Shown: positions 1-11,830, counted from the first letter of the stretch. The stretch: 64,000 bases of DNA from Cyrtodaria siliqua (GCA_037043455.1 JAWPHD010000085.1:526001-590000); one strand, 5' to 3'. Notes: generated from the sequence alone by a model not told the origin. Numbers and translations: made by a program.

Positions 1-644
1 TCTTTTGATAAACTTTTTAACAAGTTTAACAAAGATAGTATGAAAGTGAGTTTGACCAAGAATCTTACGAAGTTTATAAATCACATCACCATAGAAGTCA
101 GGTTGTTATAGTCCTTGTCACAGAAGAGTCCTTAAATTACTTTTATATTTGGAAAGAAGATCAGGGTTACGATAATAAAATTGTGCAAAGGTTTTACGAA
201 GTTTACGGTAACGGTAACCCGGATTGAAAGAGCTTTTTAGTTATACAAAGATTACGAATATTAAAGTCCTCAACTCTTGTATAGAGGCTGACAATCCTAT
301 TGTTTTCTCGGTAAAACCAGTGCTGCATACATCTCGCCATCCGTAAGAATCGACACTTTCTCACTGACACGTCAAGCTCCCAGTGTGATTCGAACTCGGT
401 GAGATGCGAGAGCATACATTCAACAAATAATTGCACGCCTGCTTACATACATACTCAATAAATTGATAAAAACAAATGTAAGTTGAGCCGTAAGTACTTT
501 CAAAGACGCGAGTATTTAGTGTTTTATAAATAATTATGAAGGACTTCACAACTTGACTTCTATGATGATGTGATTTAAAAACTTCTTAAGATCCTTTGTC
601 ATAATCACTTTCATACAATCTTTAACAACAAGTTTATCAAAAGA
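1..644. repeat. Inverted repeat pair at window edge
   Basis: Bases 1-116 read forward match 541-644 read in reverse complement, with a handful of substitutions and a 9-base gap. Both arms translate without stops into the same short peptide pattern (SFDKL...MKV...TK.L.KF.NHI.IEV.L), and the gap is a multiple of three. The pair may be two relics of one coding exon or mobile ORF in opposite orientation. The left arm is cut by the window edge. I do not recognise the peptide. Confidence 0.6.
330..425 (-). repeat. SINE-like fragment with B-box-like motif
   Basis: Read on the minus strand this contains gagttcgaatcacactgg, close to a Pol III B box (GGTTCGANTCC). About 70 bases around it recur on the plus strand at 20600-20690, including the distinctive gtgtcgattcttac. 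Two diverged copies plus a B-box-like core suggest the tRNA-derived part of a SINE. No clear A box or poly-A tail was found. Confidence 0.4.
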
Positions 645-1412
645 GGTTACAAGCAAGGTTTTACGTAATCGTAAATAAACATGACTGTGGGCCTGTGAAC
701 TGATAGGAATGCAAACAATTGTTTGTATAATTAATGAAAATCTAAGAGATATCAAGATGAAATAAGTATTGCTGTTTTTATCAAAAGCAATAACTACACA
801 ATGGATGCTTCAACAGTGTTCTCTGAGAAGCGTGACAAAAGGTCTTATTGATATACTCCTTAATGATAGTTAAAACAATTAACGACACATACTTTTTAAC
901 GTTTCGCCTTGACAGCCTTCATCAGAATTTAATTTTCTGATATAATCATTCAAATGCAAATTGATAAAAAATCACAAATCATTTTAATTTGCTTCTTTTT
1001 CGCTTCTGTTTGAAAATGAAACCGATATAACGCTAAACTTTGTCATTATATATTCATGGATTCAATAAATTTCATAAGTTGAACTTATTCCATTCCAATA
1101 TTTGCGATTTAATTCAGTTGCACTTACGATTTCGTTCTGCTCCGTAAACATACCTGACACATAAAGATCCCGGAAACTTTGCCGCCTTTTACACTGAGTA
1201 GACTGAGTAGACTGATCTACGAAAACGTCAAATCCACAGGCAAGACGGTAACCATTTAACATTCCAAAATATGTGTTTATACCATTCAAGTTTTTTAGAC
1301 GAGTTCTCTAGAAATTTAAGCATGCTTATTGCCAACTGCATGATTCACAGTCTGTTTTTCATAGACAAATATAGTACCCATATAAGAATCAGCTGCCTTC
1401 GGCAGCTGAATG
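640..1412. repeat. Dispersed repeat family E, copy 1
   Basis: The start shares acaagcaaggttttac with 51570 and 54660. The right part (1190-1412) aligns with 55246-55475, including the terminal hairpin cagctgccttcggcagctga. The spacing between start and end motifs is similar here (~760 bases) and at 54.65-55.48 kb (~810 bases), so these look like copies of one ~0.8 kb element. No protein is recognisable in it. Confidence 0.55.
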
Positions 1413-1489
1413 ACCCTATAATTTTGCAACGCACTGCATGATTAGTGGTTGACCCTTTTACAGTTCGCCACTACGCTTTCCTCTTCGAT

Positions 1490-1935
1490 TGTGTGATGAC
1501 CGGACAGATTGTGGACGCTATGATGACGTCGACCTAAATCCTTATATTTGTCTTTAATTTGTCTTCAAGTTGTCGTCCTTGGCCGTTTTTTGTTTCTCTT
1601 GCTTTTCTGGCTTCTGCCTAGCTTATATGGCCTATTAATGCTGCATTGTTTTTTAGAGATTATAACCTGACAGAAGAGCTCCTATCGTTATTTACACTAT
1701 CCCGTTTATTGGGATAACAACAGGGAACGAGTGAGGTTTGGTGCACTCTAGAACCTGGTTTAAACCCACCAGCGGCTTTTTTTTTGCCAATGACCGTTCC
1801 AACATGTTGTCATTGTCGTTTTTATGTTGATGATGTGATATCTTGCATTTTATTCATCTTTATTATTATAGTTGTTGTTCGTTTGTGTTTGTGTTTGTGT
1901 TTCTTGTTGACTGTCGTACTTGCATGCTACTTTTC
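1490..1935 (+). repeat. Dispersed repeat family C, near full length
   Basis: Begins with gatgaccggacag and runs through ctattaatgctgc, gaggtttggtgca, a ggtttaaaccca segment and the core gaccgttcca. The same order of motifs occurs at 61908-62455 (the most complete copy), 5117-5460, 36195-36480 and, reversed, at 44160-44480. It has no long ORF and no clear terminal inverted repeats. It is probably a non-autonomous element, class unknown. This copy overlaps the left breakpoint of the large duplication. Confidence 0.65.
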
Positions 1936-2438
1936 GATGTTTGATTTGTAAATATATTTTTATGATTCGTTTCCATTAGTTGTTTGCATTAAATATTAAG
2001 GCAATTATGACATGAATTCTGGGAAAAGTATTACGACCTTATTTGTAGACATAGCTGCCTAATGGATAAGCACTTTAAATCTGTATTTTGACAGCATACT
2101 GTGTCGATGAAATGACAACGTCCTGCAAATTCCGAGGACAACTTTATAGAGAAGAATGTTTTTAAAGGATTTCAAATAAAATGTATCTATTCAGCAGAAC
2201 TGCATGACAGTAGACCTTTTTAATATTAACATACATGTATCATTGTGTACTCCTGTTTTATCTCATATGAGTGCAACATGTCTTATAAAAACGTTTTATT
2301 TTCCTTAAAATTGTTTCTGAGTTTGTTCTTTACCTTTTGGTGATAAATGAAGGTAATGATTATATTTTGTGCCATCGAATTACCTCATGCACATTCGAAC
2401 AAGTGGAAGAAAAACAAACAAACAAACACAACATGATG

Positions 2439-2545
2439 ATGTGTTTCAGCGACCTTTTCACCACTCACCGTTCCATATGGCCAACCGTTTTATGTATGTG
2501 GTATTCCATACTGTATTTCTGTTATCCCTGTAATTTGTGTTTGGT
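2439..2545 (+). repeat. Single-copy 108-bp monomer
   Basis: One unit beginning tgtttcagcgaccttttc and containing ccgttccatatggcc sits in copy A, between flanks that in copy B bracket about 30 tandem units. The unit also resembles the 3' part of family C (gaccgttcc, then a ttttatgtatgtg-like stretch, then a ggttgactgt block downstream). It therefore looks like the unexpanded state of the 6.0-9.2 kb array. Confidence 0.8.
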
Positions 2546-2630
2546 TTGAATTGCTGATTTTGGTTGACTGTGTTCTGTGAATGCTCTATTTTGTTTTTGG
2601 CATGTAATACATAAATTATTTAACTGCCGG

Positions 2631-2756
2631 GATCGATTATAGGGAAATCCTTCACGAGATGATAGTCGTGTGGGTTTTTTCTTCTTTTTTATGCGAGTGA
2701 GTCAATAAAACAACATACGACTACCATCGAGTGAAGGATTTCCATATAATCGATCA
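2631..2756. repeat. Hairpin (foldback) element
   Basis: The left arm gatcgattatagggaaatc and the reverse complement of the right arm (ending ggatttccatataatcgatc) pair over about 50 bases with few mismatches. The spacer includes agtgagtcaataaaac. The orthologous hairpin in copy B is at 9315-9437, so it predates the duplication. It resembles a small foldback MITE. Confidence 0.65.
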
Positions 2757-2965
2757 TAACAGTTAAATAATCTATTTATTACATTTTTAATCAGATTATA
2801 TATGATTTTAACCAGAATTATTTGCTTTATTTAGCATTATCGGCGGATTACGTCGACGTAACCAACGCGTTATTGACGTCATAACTAAACGTCGCAGCTA
2901 GTTAATTTTGTGTTCGGAGTTAGTTATTAATATTTAACGAATATGAATATTGTTTCACTGATAAC

Positions 2966-3014
2966 TAATCTTTCACCAATACAAATGTATTACATTTCTA
3001 TTGGTGAAAGATTG
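2966..3014. repeat. Short perfect-arm hairpin
   Basis: The arms aatctttcaccaat and attggtgaaagatt are exact inverted repeats around a short centre. In copy B (about 9650-9715) the left arm has decayed to cacccc, so pairing is partly lost there. Confidence 0.6.
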
Positions 3015-3104
3015 GGAATATAGATAAATATATAAATAAATAATAAAACAACAACCGACATACAAATCAAATCTCAAAAATTAGGACAAAATGGAAGAAA
3101 ATGT

Positions 3105-3200
3105 GGACATAAAACGGTTGACAATGGGGAACCGTCAGTAGTATGATTTAAACCAGGTTCTGGGGTGCAACAAACTTTACTCTTAACCTGCCTTCAATCC
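3105..3200 (-). repeat. Family C fragment, reversed
   Basis: Reverse complement of the family C middle: a gaccgttcc-like site is replaced by gaaccgtcagt, followed by taaaccaggttctgg and tgcaacaaac. The equivalent in copy B is at 9827-9922. Confidence 0.6.
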
Positions 3201-4244
3201 AAGAAAACGGGTTTAATAAAATAAGTCCCTGCAGGGCTATACATTCACTCCAAAACAATGTGAAGTACGATTTGCGGAGTTAAGTTCAACCTGTAATTGC
3301 CACTTTAATACAGTACTATAGTATCTTTAATGACATTTGTTTGTCAAAGCCATTACTGTATTATGGTATAAAACCAGAGAAACGATAAAAGAAATGCATC
3401 AAACCATACTCCATGTTAAAAGCAAATTTGCAATTCTCACCGGGATATTTCAACATTTCATCTCTTCCGTGTATATTATATTCAACTTGACAACTATATA
3501 CGTCAAAACGACCTATGGATATGAAAACGGACATATCCCATGACAATTGTAAAGCAGGAGAACAATGTAAATGTTAAAGCCGTGGTTGTGAATAATTTGC
3601 GGATTTAGTTTGTCGTTTCAGTCGTAATTACTACTTATTCCTAATTTAAGGAGGTTGGGTATCAACATGAACACAAAACGTAGCATATACAGAACACAGT
3701 TATCAGAAAACAGGCACTGAAAACGAACAAAAAATAATTAAAAGGAAAGTGCATCACAAAATATACGTTCGACGCATGTAGTTAATATTAGTGCCTAAAC
3801 TATATCTGTATAAGTATACGGAATCTGTTCTTAACCAACGTTGTCATGGTTACAACCCAACATGATCATGTTTGCCTATATAACTGATGTGACGTCAACT
3901 TATTTTAAAATGATACATGAGCAAGTATAGGTGCTTAGTGAGTTTTTAGATGCATCTGTAGGTTGAGTATATGCTTAAATGTGTGATTGAATTAAGTATA
4001 TTCATTTTTGGATTCGTATCTGATCAATACTTTATGTTAAAATTACACTTCATTATGTTTATTTGTTCTTTATTCAGCTATCCTTATATTTAAGTGTTAA
4101 CATTCTTCTTACATGTTCAGTCAGTTCTTATCTGTTGTTTTTTTTCTCGGTAAACACATATATCTTCATACGAAATTGTGTCTTGAAATATTTATAACAT
4201 TTTATTAGTTAGAGCAGTTAATAGTCGCAAAAACATTCAACGCG

Positions 4245-4440
4245 TACGTATAAGAATCAATACTGAAACGGGGCTCCTTTGAAAGCAACACACACACAAG
4301 AGAGATAAAAAAAACAGATCCGGTTTTATTGAGTCTGTTCATGATATTTAAGAAAAGGTACAACACCCCTCACGCCCCACTAGCGGCTTAAGCGGTATTT
4401 CTACTTTAACGCGTCAAAGCATGGGCTTGGTGAACCCAGA
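4245..4440 (+). repeat. Dispersed repeat family D, copy in block A
   Basis: Order of motifs: actgaaacggggctcc, an aagcaacacacac run, a hairpin centred on ggttttattgag, ttcatga, a cacccctcacgcccc stretch, cggcttaagcggtat and ctactttaacgcgtc. The same order appears in block B and at 19410, 38055, 43180 and (minus) 52500 and 61775. Non-coding; function unknown. Confidence 0.65.
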
Positions 4441-5116
4441 GGACCTGTAAGTAATATAACACTACCGAATAAGTTTTCGCAGCATATACAAAACAAATAA
4501 TGGAAAGCTGTATTGACGATACATTGTGTTCTCAGTCCTAAAAGAGTACTGATGTTTGCTGATGCTTTTCCGAGTCCTGCCACAGTGTGTCTGTATCGGC
4601 TATAGTGAAGTTATGGCTTCATTCTCATATGATGAATTACTAGCGGACTAAAGCCAGACTTCAGTTTAAGTGAGAGCGCCCTTCAATAAAATGCAATTAC
4701 AATGCGATATTAACACGAGAAACTCCTATTCCGAGTGGCATCCCAGTAATTTGGAGTAACACATTAAAGTTGTAAACTATGTAAACACTGCTGTTATGGT
4801 GACATCTATCACTCGGTCAAACAGGTTTCGACCTGTTGTGTCATCTCTCTTTATCGGTGACCTGTGTTCAGGATGGAAGTGGCACGTTTAATCACAACCT
4901 CTTGCGTAGTTCATAAGATCGCAATCACATGACATAAACACATTAGCTAACTTATTAAACACGAAACAGCTCGAAATAATTGCAATAATTTCCATACAAG
5001 TCCGACTTAATGGTACATACGTTATTCGCGACGAAAGCATTAGCACCTGACCCTAAAGACATCGAAGATATATGATATTTGCGTGCTTCGAAACATTAAA
5101 TTTAGTACTTACTTTA

Positions 5117-5460
5117 TGGCATTTTAGGCTTTACATGAACATTTATGTGTTTACTTTTATGGCTTATTAATGCTGCATTGTGTTTTAGAGAATATAACTT
5201 GGCGGGAATATCTTTATTTACTCTGTCCGTTTATTGGGATAACAATAGGGTACGAGTGAGGTTTGGTGCATTCTAGAATCTGGTTTAAACCCCACAACGG
5301 CATTTTTGTGCCACTCACCGTTCCAAAATATTGTCAACCATTTTATGTATATGATGTCATATCTTGCATTTTATTCATCTTTATAGTTGTTGTATGTTTG
5401 TGCTTGTGATTGTTGTTGACTGTCGTACTTGTATGCTACGTTTCAAGTTCGATTTTTAAT
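5117..5460 (+). repeat. Family C copy at the duplication junction
   Basis: Contains ggctttacatgaacattt, aligning with the upstream part of the 61908-62455 copy, then ttattaatgctgcattg and the usual family C core to gttgactgtcgtact. It starts just after copy A ends, so the tandem junction falls at or inside this element. Confidence 0.6.
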
Positions 5461-6023
5461 TATATTTTTATTATTCATTTCCATTAGTTGTTTGCATTAT
5501 GCTTAAATATTAAGGCAATTAAAACAACTGAATACACGTTACGATTAAAGCCATAATATGAATTCTGTGGAAAGTATTAATACTTTATTTGTAGACATAG
5601 CTGCCTAATGGATGAGCAACTTAACTCTGTATTTTGACAGCATACTATGTTGATAAAATGACAACGTCCTTCAAATTCCGAGGACAACATTATAGAAAAA
5701 AATGTTTTTAAAATAATTAAACTAAAATGTATCTATTCAGCAGAACTGCATGACACTAGACCTTTGTAACATTAACATATAATTGCGTACTCCTGTGTTA
5801 TCTCCTATGAGTGCAACGCGTCTTACATCATAATTTGTACTTTCCTTAAAATTGTTTCTGAGTGTTTTTTTCTTTTTTGGTGATAAATGAAGGCAATGAT
5901 TATATTTTGTACAATCGAATGACCTTATGCACATAGTGTTGAGGTGATTTGATGCGATATGGAATAATTGCATATATTGGCCTCGAAAAAATAGAACAAA
6001 CAGAAACAAAAAACAACATGGTT

Positions 6024-9000
6024 ATGTGTTTCGCCATTTACCGTTCCATATGGCCAACCGTTTTATATATGTGGTGTCCCATACGCTATTTCTTGTACAC
6101 CTGTAATTTGTATTTGTGTTTGTGTTTCAGCGACCTTTTCGCCATTTACCGTTCCATATGGCCAACCGTTTTAAATATGTGGTGTCTCATACGCTATTTC
6201 TTGTACACCTGTAATTTGTATTTGTGTTTGTGTTTCAGCGACCTTTTCGCCACGTACCGTTCCATATGGCCAACCGTTTTATATATGTGGTGTCTCATAC
6301 GCTATTTCTTGTACACCTGTACTTTGTATTTGTGTTTGTGTTCCAGCGACCTTTTCGCCATTTACCGTTCCATATGGCCAACCGTTTTATATATGTGGTG
6401 TCTCATACGCTATTTCTTGTACACCTGTAATTTGTATTTGTGTTTCAGCGACCTTTTCGCCATTTACCGTTCCATATGGCCAACCGTTTTATATATGTGG
6501 TGTCTCATACGCTATTTCTTGTACACCTGTAATTTGTATTTGTGTTTCAGCGACCTTTTCGCCACGTACCGTTCCATATGGCCAACCGTTTTATATATGT
6601 GGTGTCTCATACGCTATTTCTTGTACACCTGTAATTTGTATCTGTGTTTGTGTTTCAGCGACCTTTTCGCCATTTACCGTTCCATATGGCCAACCGTTTT
6701 ATATATGTGGTGTCCCATACGCTATTTCTTGTACACCTGTAATTTGTATTTGTGTTTGTATTTCAGCGACCTTTTCGCCATTTACCGTTCCATATGGCCA
6801 ACCGTTTTATATATGTGGTGTCCCATACGCTATTTCTTGTACACCTGTAATTTGTATTTGTGTTTGTGTTTCAGCGACCTTTTCGCCATTTACCGTTCCA
6901 TATGGCCAACCGTTTTATATATGTGATGTCCCATACGCTATTTCTTGTACACCTGTAATTTGTATTTGTGTTTGTGTTTCAGCGACATTTTCGCCACGTA
7001 CCGTTCCATATGGCCACCCGTTTCATATATGTGGTGTCCCTTACGCTATTTCTTGTACACCTGTAATTTGTATTTGTGTTTGTGTTTCAGCGACCTTTTC
7101 GCCATTTACCGTTCCATATGGCCAACCGTTTTATATATGTGGTGTCCCTTACTCTATTTCTTGTACACCTGTAATTTGTATTTGTGTTTGTGTTTCAGCG
7201 ACCTTTTCGCCATTTACCGTTCCATATGGCCAACCGTTTTATATATGTGGTGTCCCATACGCTATTTCTTGTACACCTGTAATTTGTATCTGTGTTTGTG
7301 TTTCAGCGACCTTTTCGCCATTTACCGTTCCATATGGCCAACTGTTTTATATATGTGGTGTCCCTTACGCTATTTCTTGTACACCTGTAATTTGTATTTG
7401 TGTTTGTGTTTCAGCGACCTTTTCGCCATTTACCGTTCCATATGGCCAACCGTTTTATATATGTGGTGTCCCATACGCTATTTCTTGTACACCTGTAATT
7501 TGTATCTGTGTTTGTGTTTCAGCGACCTTTTCGCCATTTACCGTTCCATATGGCCAACCGTTTTATGTATGTGGTGTCCCTTACTCTATTTCTTGTACAC
7601 CTGTAATTTTTATTTGTGTTTGTGTTTCAGCGACCTTTTCGCCATTTACCGTTCCATATGGCCAACCGTTTTATGAATGTGGTGTCCCATACGCTATTTC
7701 TTGTACACCTGTAATTTGTATCTGTGTTTGTGTTTCAGCGACCTTTTCGCCATTTACCGTTCCATATGGCCAACCGTTTTATATATGTGATGTCCCTTAC
7801 GCTATTTCTTGTACACCTGTAATTTGTATTTGTGTTTGTGTTTCAGCGACCTTTTCGCCATTTACCGTTCCATATGGCCAACCGTTTTATGTATGTGGTG
7901 TCCCATACGCTATTTCTTGTACACCTGTAATTTGTATCTGTGTTTGTGTTTCAGCGACCTTTTCGCCATTTACCGTTCCATATGGCCAACCGTTATATAT
8001 ATGTGGTGTCCCTTACGCTATTTCTTGTACACCTGTAATTTGTATTTGTGTTTCAGCGACCTTTTCGCCATTTACCGTTCCATATGGCCAACCGTTTTAT
8101 ATATGTGGTGTCCCATACGCTATTTCTTGTACACCTGTAATTTGTATCTGTGTTTGTGTTTCAGCGACCTTTTCGCCATTTACCGTTCCATATGGCCAAC
8201 CGTTTTATATATGTGGTGTCCCTTACGCTATTTCTTGTACACCTGTAATTTGTATTTGTGTTTGTGTTTCAGCGACCTTTTCGCCATTTACCGTTCCATA
8301 TGGCCAACCGTTTTATATATGTGGTGTCCCATACGCTATTTCTTGTACACCTGTAATTTGTATCTGTGTTTGTGTTTCAGCGACCTTTTCGCCATTTACC
8401 GTTCCATATGGCCAACCGTTTTATATATGTGGTGTCCCTTACGCTATTTCTTGTACACCTGTAATTTGTATTTGTGTTTTTGTTTCAGCGACCTTTTCGC
8501 CATTTACCGTTCCATATGGCCAACCGTTTTATATATGTGGTGTCCCATACGCTATTTCTTGTACACCTGTAATTTGTATCTGTGTTTGTGTTTCAGCGAC
8601 CTTTTCGCCATTTACCGTTCCATATGGCCAACCGTTTTATATATGTGGTGTCCCTTACGCTATTTCTTGTACACCTGTAATTTGTATTTGTGTTTGTGTT
8701 TCAGCGACCTTTTCGCCATTTACCGTTCCATATGGCCAACCGTTTTATATATGTGGTGTCCCATACGCTATTTCTTGTACACCTGTAATTTGTATCTGTG
8801 TTTGTGTTTCAGCGACCTTTTCGCCATTTACCGTTCCATATGGCCAACCGTTTAATATATGTGGTGTCCCTTACGCTTTTTCTTGTACACCTGTAATTTG
8901 TATTTGTGTTTGTGTTTCAGCGACCTTTTCGCCATTTACCGTTCCATATGGCCAACCGTTTTATATATGTGGTGTCCCATACGCTATTTCTTGTACACCT

Positions 9001-9227
9001 GTAATTTGTATCTGTGTTTGTGTTTCAGCGACCTTTTCGCCATTTACCGTTCCATATGGCCAACCGTTTTATATATGTGGTGTCCATACGCTATTTCTTG
9101 TACACCTGTAATTTGTATTTGTGTTTGTGTCTCAGCGACCTTTTTGCCACGTACCGTTCCATATGGCCAACCGTTTTATGTTTGTGGTGTCCCATACTTT
9201 TGTATTGTACCCCTGTAATTTTTGGTT
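6024..9227 (+). repeat. 108-bp minisatellite, about 30 units
   Basis: The ccgttccata landmark recurs every 108 bases (6041, 6149, 6257, 6365...), with three 102-bp units lacking one tgtttg block and one single-base deletion near 9083. From about 7240 to 9010 units alternate: one has cccttacgc with tttgtatttg, the next has cccatacgc with tttgtatctg, giving a 216-bp dimer. A rarer cccttactc variant recurs 432 bases apart. Because 108 is 36 codons, long open frames appear (36-residue repeats around SIWPTVLYMW). Several units carry in-frame TGA (near 6925, 7675 and 7790), so I do not read it as a gene. Confidence 0.95.
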
Positions 9228-9314
9228 TGAAGGACTGATTTTGGTTGACTGTATTCTGCGAAATTCATGCTATATTTATTTTTTGGCATGTATATAGAGA
9301 TTATTGAAATGCTC

Positions 9315-9437
9315 GGATCGGTTTAGGGAAATCTTTCACGAGATGATAGGCGTTTGGTTTTTTCACGATCGAGCATAAGCGAGTGAGTGAAAAAACAGCA
9401 CACGCCTACAATCGGGTGAAGGATTTCCATATAAACG
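9315..9437. repeat. Hairpin element, copy in block B
   Basis: Counterpart of the 2631-2756 hairpin, with arms containing agggaaatctttcacgag and gggtgaaggatttccat. The loop differs (aaaacagcacacgcc instead of aaaacaacatacgac), but many arm bases still pair. Confidence 0.6.
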
Positions 9438-9926
9438 ATCACACCAGTTGATTAATCTATTTATTACATTTTTAATCAGATTATATATGATTTTAACCAG
9501 AAGATTTGGTTTTATTTAGCGTTATCTTCGGATGACGTCAATGTCACCAACACGTTATTGACGTCATAACGAAACGTCGCAGCTAGTTAATTTTGTGTTC
9601 GGAGTTAGTTATTAATATTAAACGATTATGAACATTGTTTCACTGAAGACTAATCTTTCACCCCTACAAATGTAATAAACCTACGTTATTACATTTCTAT
9701 TGGTGAAAGATTGGGAATAAAGATAAATATATAAATAAATAATAAAACAACAACCGACATACAAATCAAATCTCAAATATTACAAGGACAAAATGGAAAA
9801 AAATGTGGTCATCATAAAAATAAAACGGATGACAATGGGTAACCGTCAGTGGTATGATTCAAACCAGGTTCTGTGGTGTACCAAGCCTTACTCTTAACCT
9901 GCCTTCAGTCCAAGAAAACGGGTTTA

Positions 9927-10262
9927 TTATTTTGTATGTATATCTTTAGTTGGTTTCTCTGGATGTGGACTTTATTGTTAGAGATTTCCTTTTGATGGGA
10001 TGTAGTTTTGTTTACACTGTCTTGTCTATTTGGGCGCTGAAGACAGGATAATAGAGAGGATTGTGCGCATATAAAATCGATTCAAGCTAACCAGTAGGCC
10101 TGCTTGTCTACTGACCGTTCCAAGTCGGTAACCCTGTCTTCACCACCCTTTCTGTTGTTTTTTGTCTCTTTCCTTGTAGTTTCAAGTCCTTGTTTGCAGT
10201 ACAGTGCGGACCTACGATGCCATTGCGTTCGGACGCTGTGGTTTCTATAGGACCCTATATAT
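9927..10262 (+). mobile_element. Family C-like insertion present only in block B
   Basis: In copy A gggtttaataaaataagtcc is continuous. In copy B the same flanks are separated by about 335 bases. The insert has a diverged family C layout (gttagagatt, tttacactgtc, then ctactgaccgttcc and ggtaacc). It is either an insertion after the duplication or a precise loss from copy A. Short T/A-rich flanks (ttta/ttaat) prevent a firm call of a target-site duplication. Confidence 0.6.
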
Positions 10263-11184
10263 CATTATTTAATAAAATAGATCCCTACAGGGCTATACAT
10301 TCACTCCGAAGCAATGTGAAGTACGATTTGCGGAGTTAAGTTGAAACTGTAATTGCCACTTTAATATAGTACTGTAGTATCTTTAATGACAATTGTTTGT
10401 AAAATACATTACTTTATATTACGGTATAAAACCAGAAAACGATTAAAGTAATGCATCAAACCATACTCCACGTTAAACGCAAATTTGAATTTCTCACGGG
10501 ATATTTCAACATTTCATCTTATATTCAAATTGACAACTATATACGTCAAAACGACCTATATATGAAAACGGACATATCCCATGACAATTGTAAAGCAGGA
10601 GAATAATGTAAATGTTACAGCCGTGGTTATGGATAATTTGCGGATTTAGTTTGTCGTTTCAGTCGTAATTGAATTGACGGTAGCTTAGAACTACTAATTC
10701 CTAAATTAAGGAGGGTGAGTACATGTATCAACATCAACACGAAACGTATCATATACAGAACACAGTTATAAGAAAACACGCATTGAAAATAAAAACAAAA
10801 CAATTAAAAGGAAAGTGCATCACAAAATATACGTTCGACGCATGTAGTTAATATAAGTGCCTAAACTATATCTGTATAAGTATACGGAATCTTTACTTAA
10901 CCAACGTTGTCATGGTTACAACCCAACCTGATCATGTTTGCCTATATAACTGATGGCACGTCAACTTATGTCATAATGATCCATGAACAAATATAGTTGC
11001 TAGCTTTTAGATGCAACTGTAGGTTGAATATATGCTTAAATGCGTGATCGATTAATTATATTCATTTTCGGATTCGTATCTGATCAATATTTTATGTTAA
11101 AATTACACTTTATTTTGTTTATCTGTTTTTAATTCATTGGACAACAATCCCTATATTAAAGTGTTAACATTCTTTCTTATCTAT

Positions 11185-11480
11185 AGTGAGACAGACATAG
11201 TTAGTAAGAGTACTGAAATGAATCTAAGGCCTAAAATAAATGTATTGTTTCTTATTGTACAATATCTCTTGAAAGTTATTTTTCACCCCAAACCATGTAG
11301 TAAAGCATTTTAAAGAGTAAATATTATATCGAATACAATAGGGAGAAAATACGTTTGCGTTATAAATGCAATACCTTGTATTGTATTTACTTTCAGTATA
11401 AAAAAATATATTCGGGCAAGATAAATTATTTTGTTTTCATTAAAATGATAAATAAAACGTTTTGTTTTCCATATGCTTAC
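11185..11480. other. Extra ~290 bases in block B
   Basis: Copy A joins gtgttaacattcttctta to cagtcagttc directly. Copy B has about 290 additional AT-rich bases between the matching points. I recognise no element in them, and the 79-residue frame that covers part of the segment (11355-11594) runs on into duplicated sequence, so I do not call it a gene. Confidence 0.5.
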
Positions 11481-11627
11481 CAGTTCAGTGAGTTTGTATC
11501 TGTTAGTTTTTCCTTGGTAAGCAAATGTATGTTGATACGAAACTGTGTCTTGAACTATTTATGTCATTTTATTGAATTAGAGCCTGCCAGGTAATAGTTG
11601 CAAAAACATTCACCGTTTAAGAGTAAT

Positions 11628-11830
11628 AATCAATGCTGAAACGGGGTTCCTTTGAAGGCAACACACTGAAATAAGCGATACAAGGAACAGACTCGTTTTT
11701 TTAGTCTGTTCCTGTGATTTAATAAACGGTGCAACACCCCTCACGCCCCAGTAGCACCGGCTTAAGCGGTATTCTACTTTAACGCGTCAAAGCATGGGCT
11801 TGATGAAAACCAGAGGACCAGTAAGTAATA
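11628..11830 (+). repeat. Family D, copy in block B
   Basis: Same motif order as 4245-4440: ctgaaacggggttcc, the hairpin acagact...agtctgt around 11688, acacccctcacgcccc, cggcttaagcggtatt, ctactttaacgcgtc. It differs from the block A copy at scattered bases. Confidence 0.65.

Larger units (their letters stand above)
1625..5098 (+). repeat. Segmental duplication, copy A
   Basis: Aligns collinearly with 5157-12487 across its whole length. Shared landmarks in order are the family C core, a block with gacatagctgcctaatgg, one 108-bp monomer, a hairpin element, a second hairpin at 2966, a reversed family C fragment, the ccctgcagggctatacattc block, a family D copy and a tail with acatcgaagat. Divergence is substitutions plus small indels. 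Copy A lacks the monomer expansion and two insertions seen in copy B. No gene was found inside. Confidence 0.85.

Noticed and set aside
5949..9218. Long plus-strand open frames of 325, 243, 348 and 119 residues with 36-residue repeats
   Set aside because: They arise because the tandem unit is 108 bases. Units with in-frame TGA and a one-base deletion occur, and no start, splice or domain context supports a protein.
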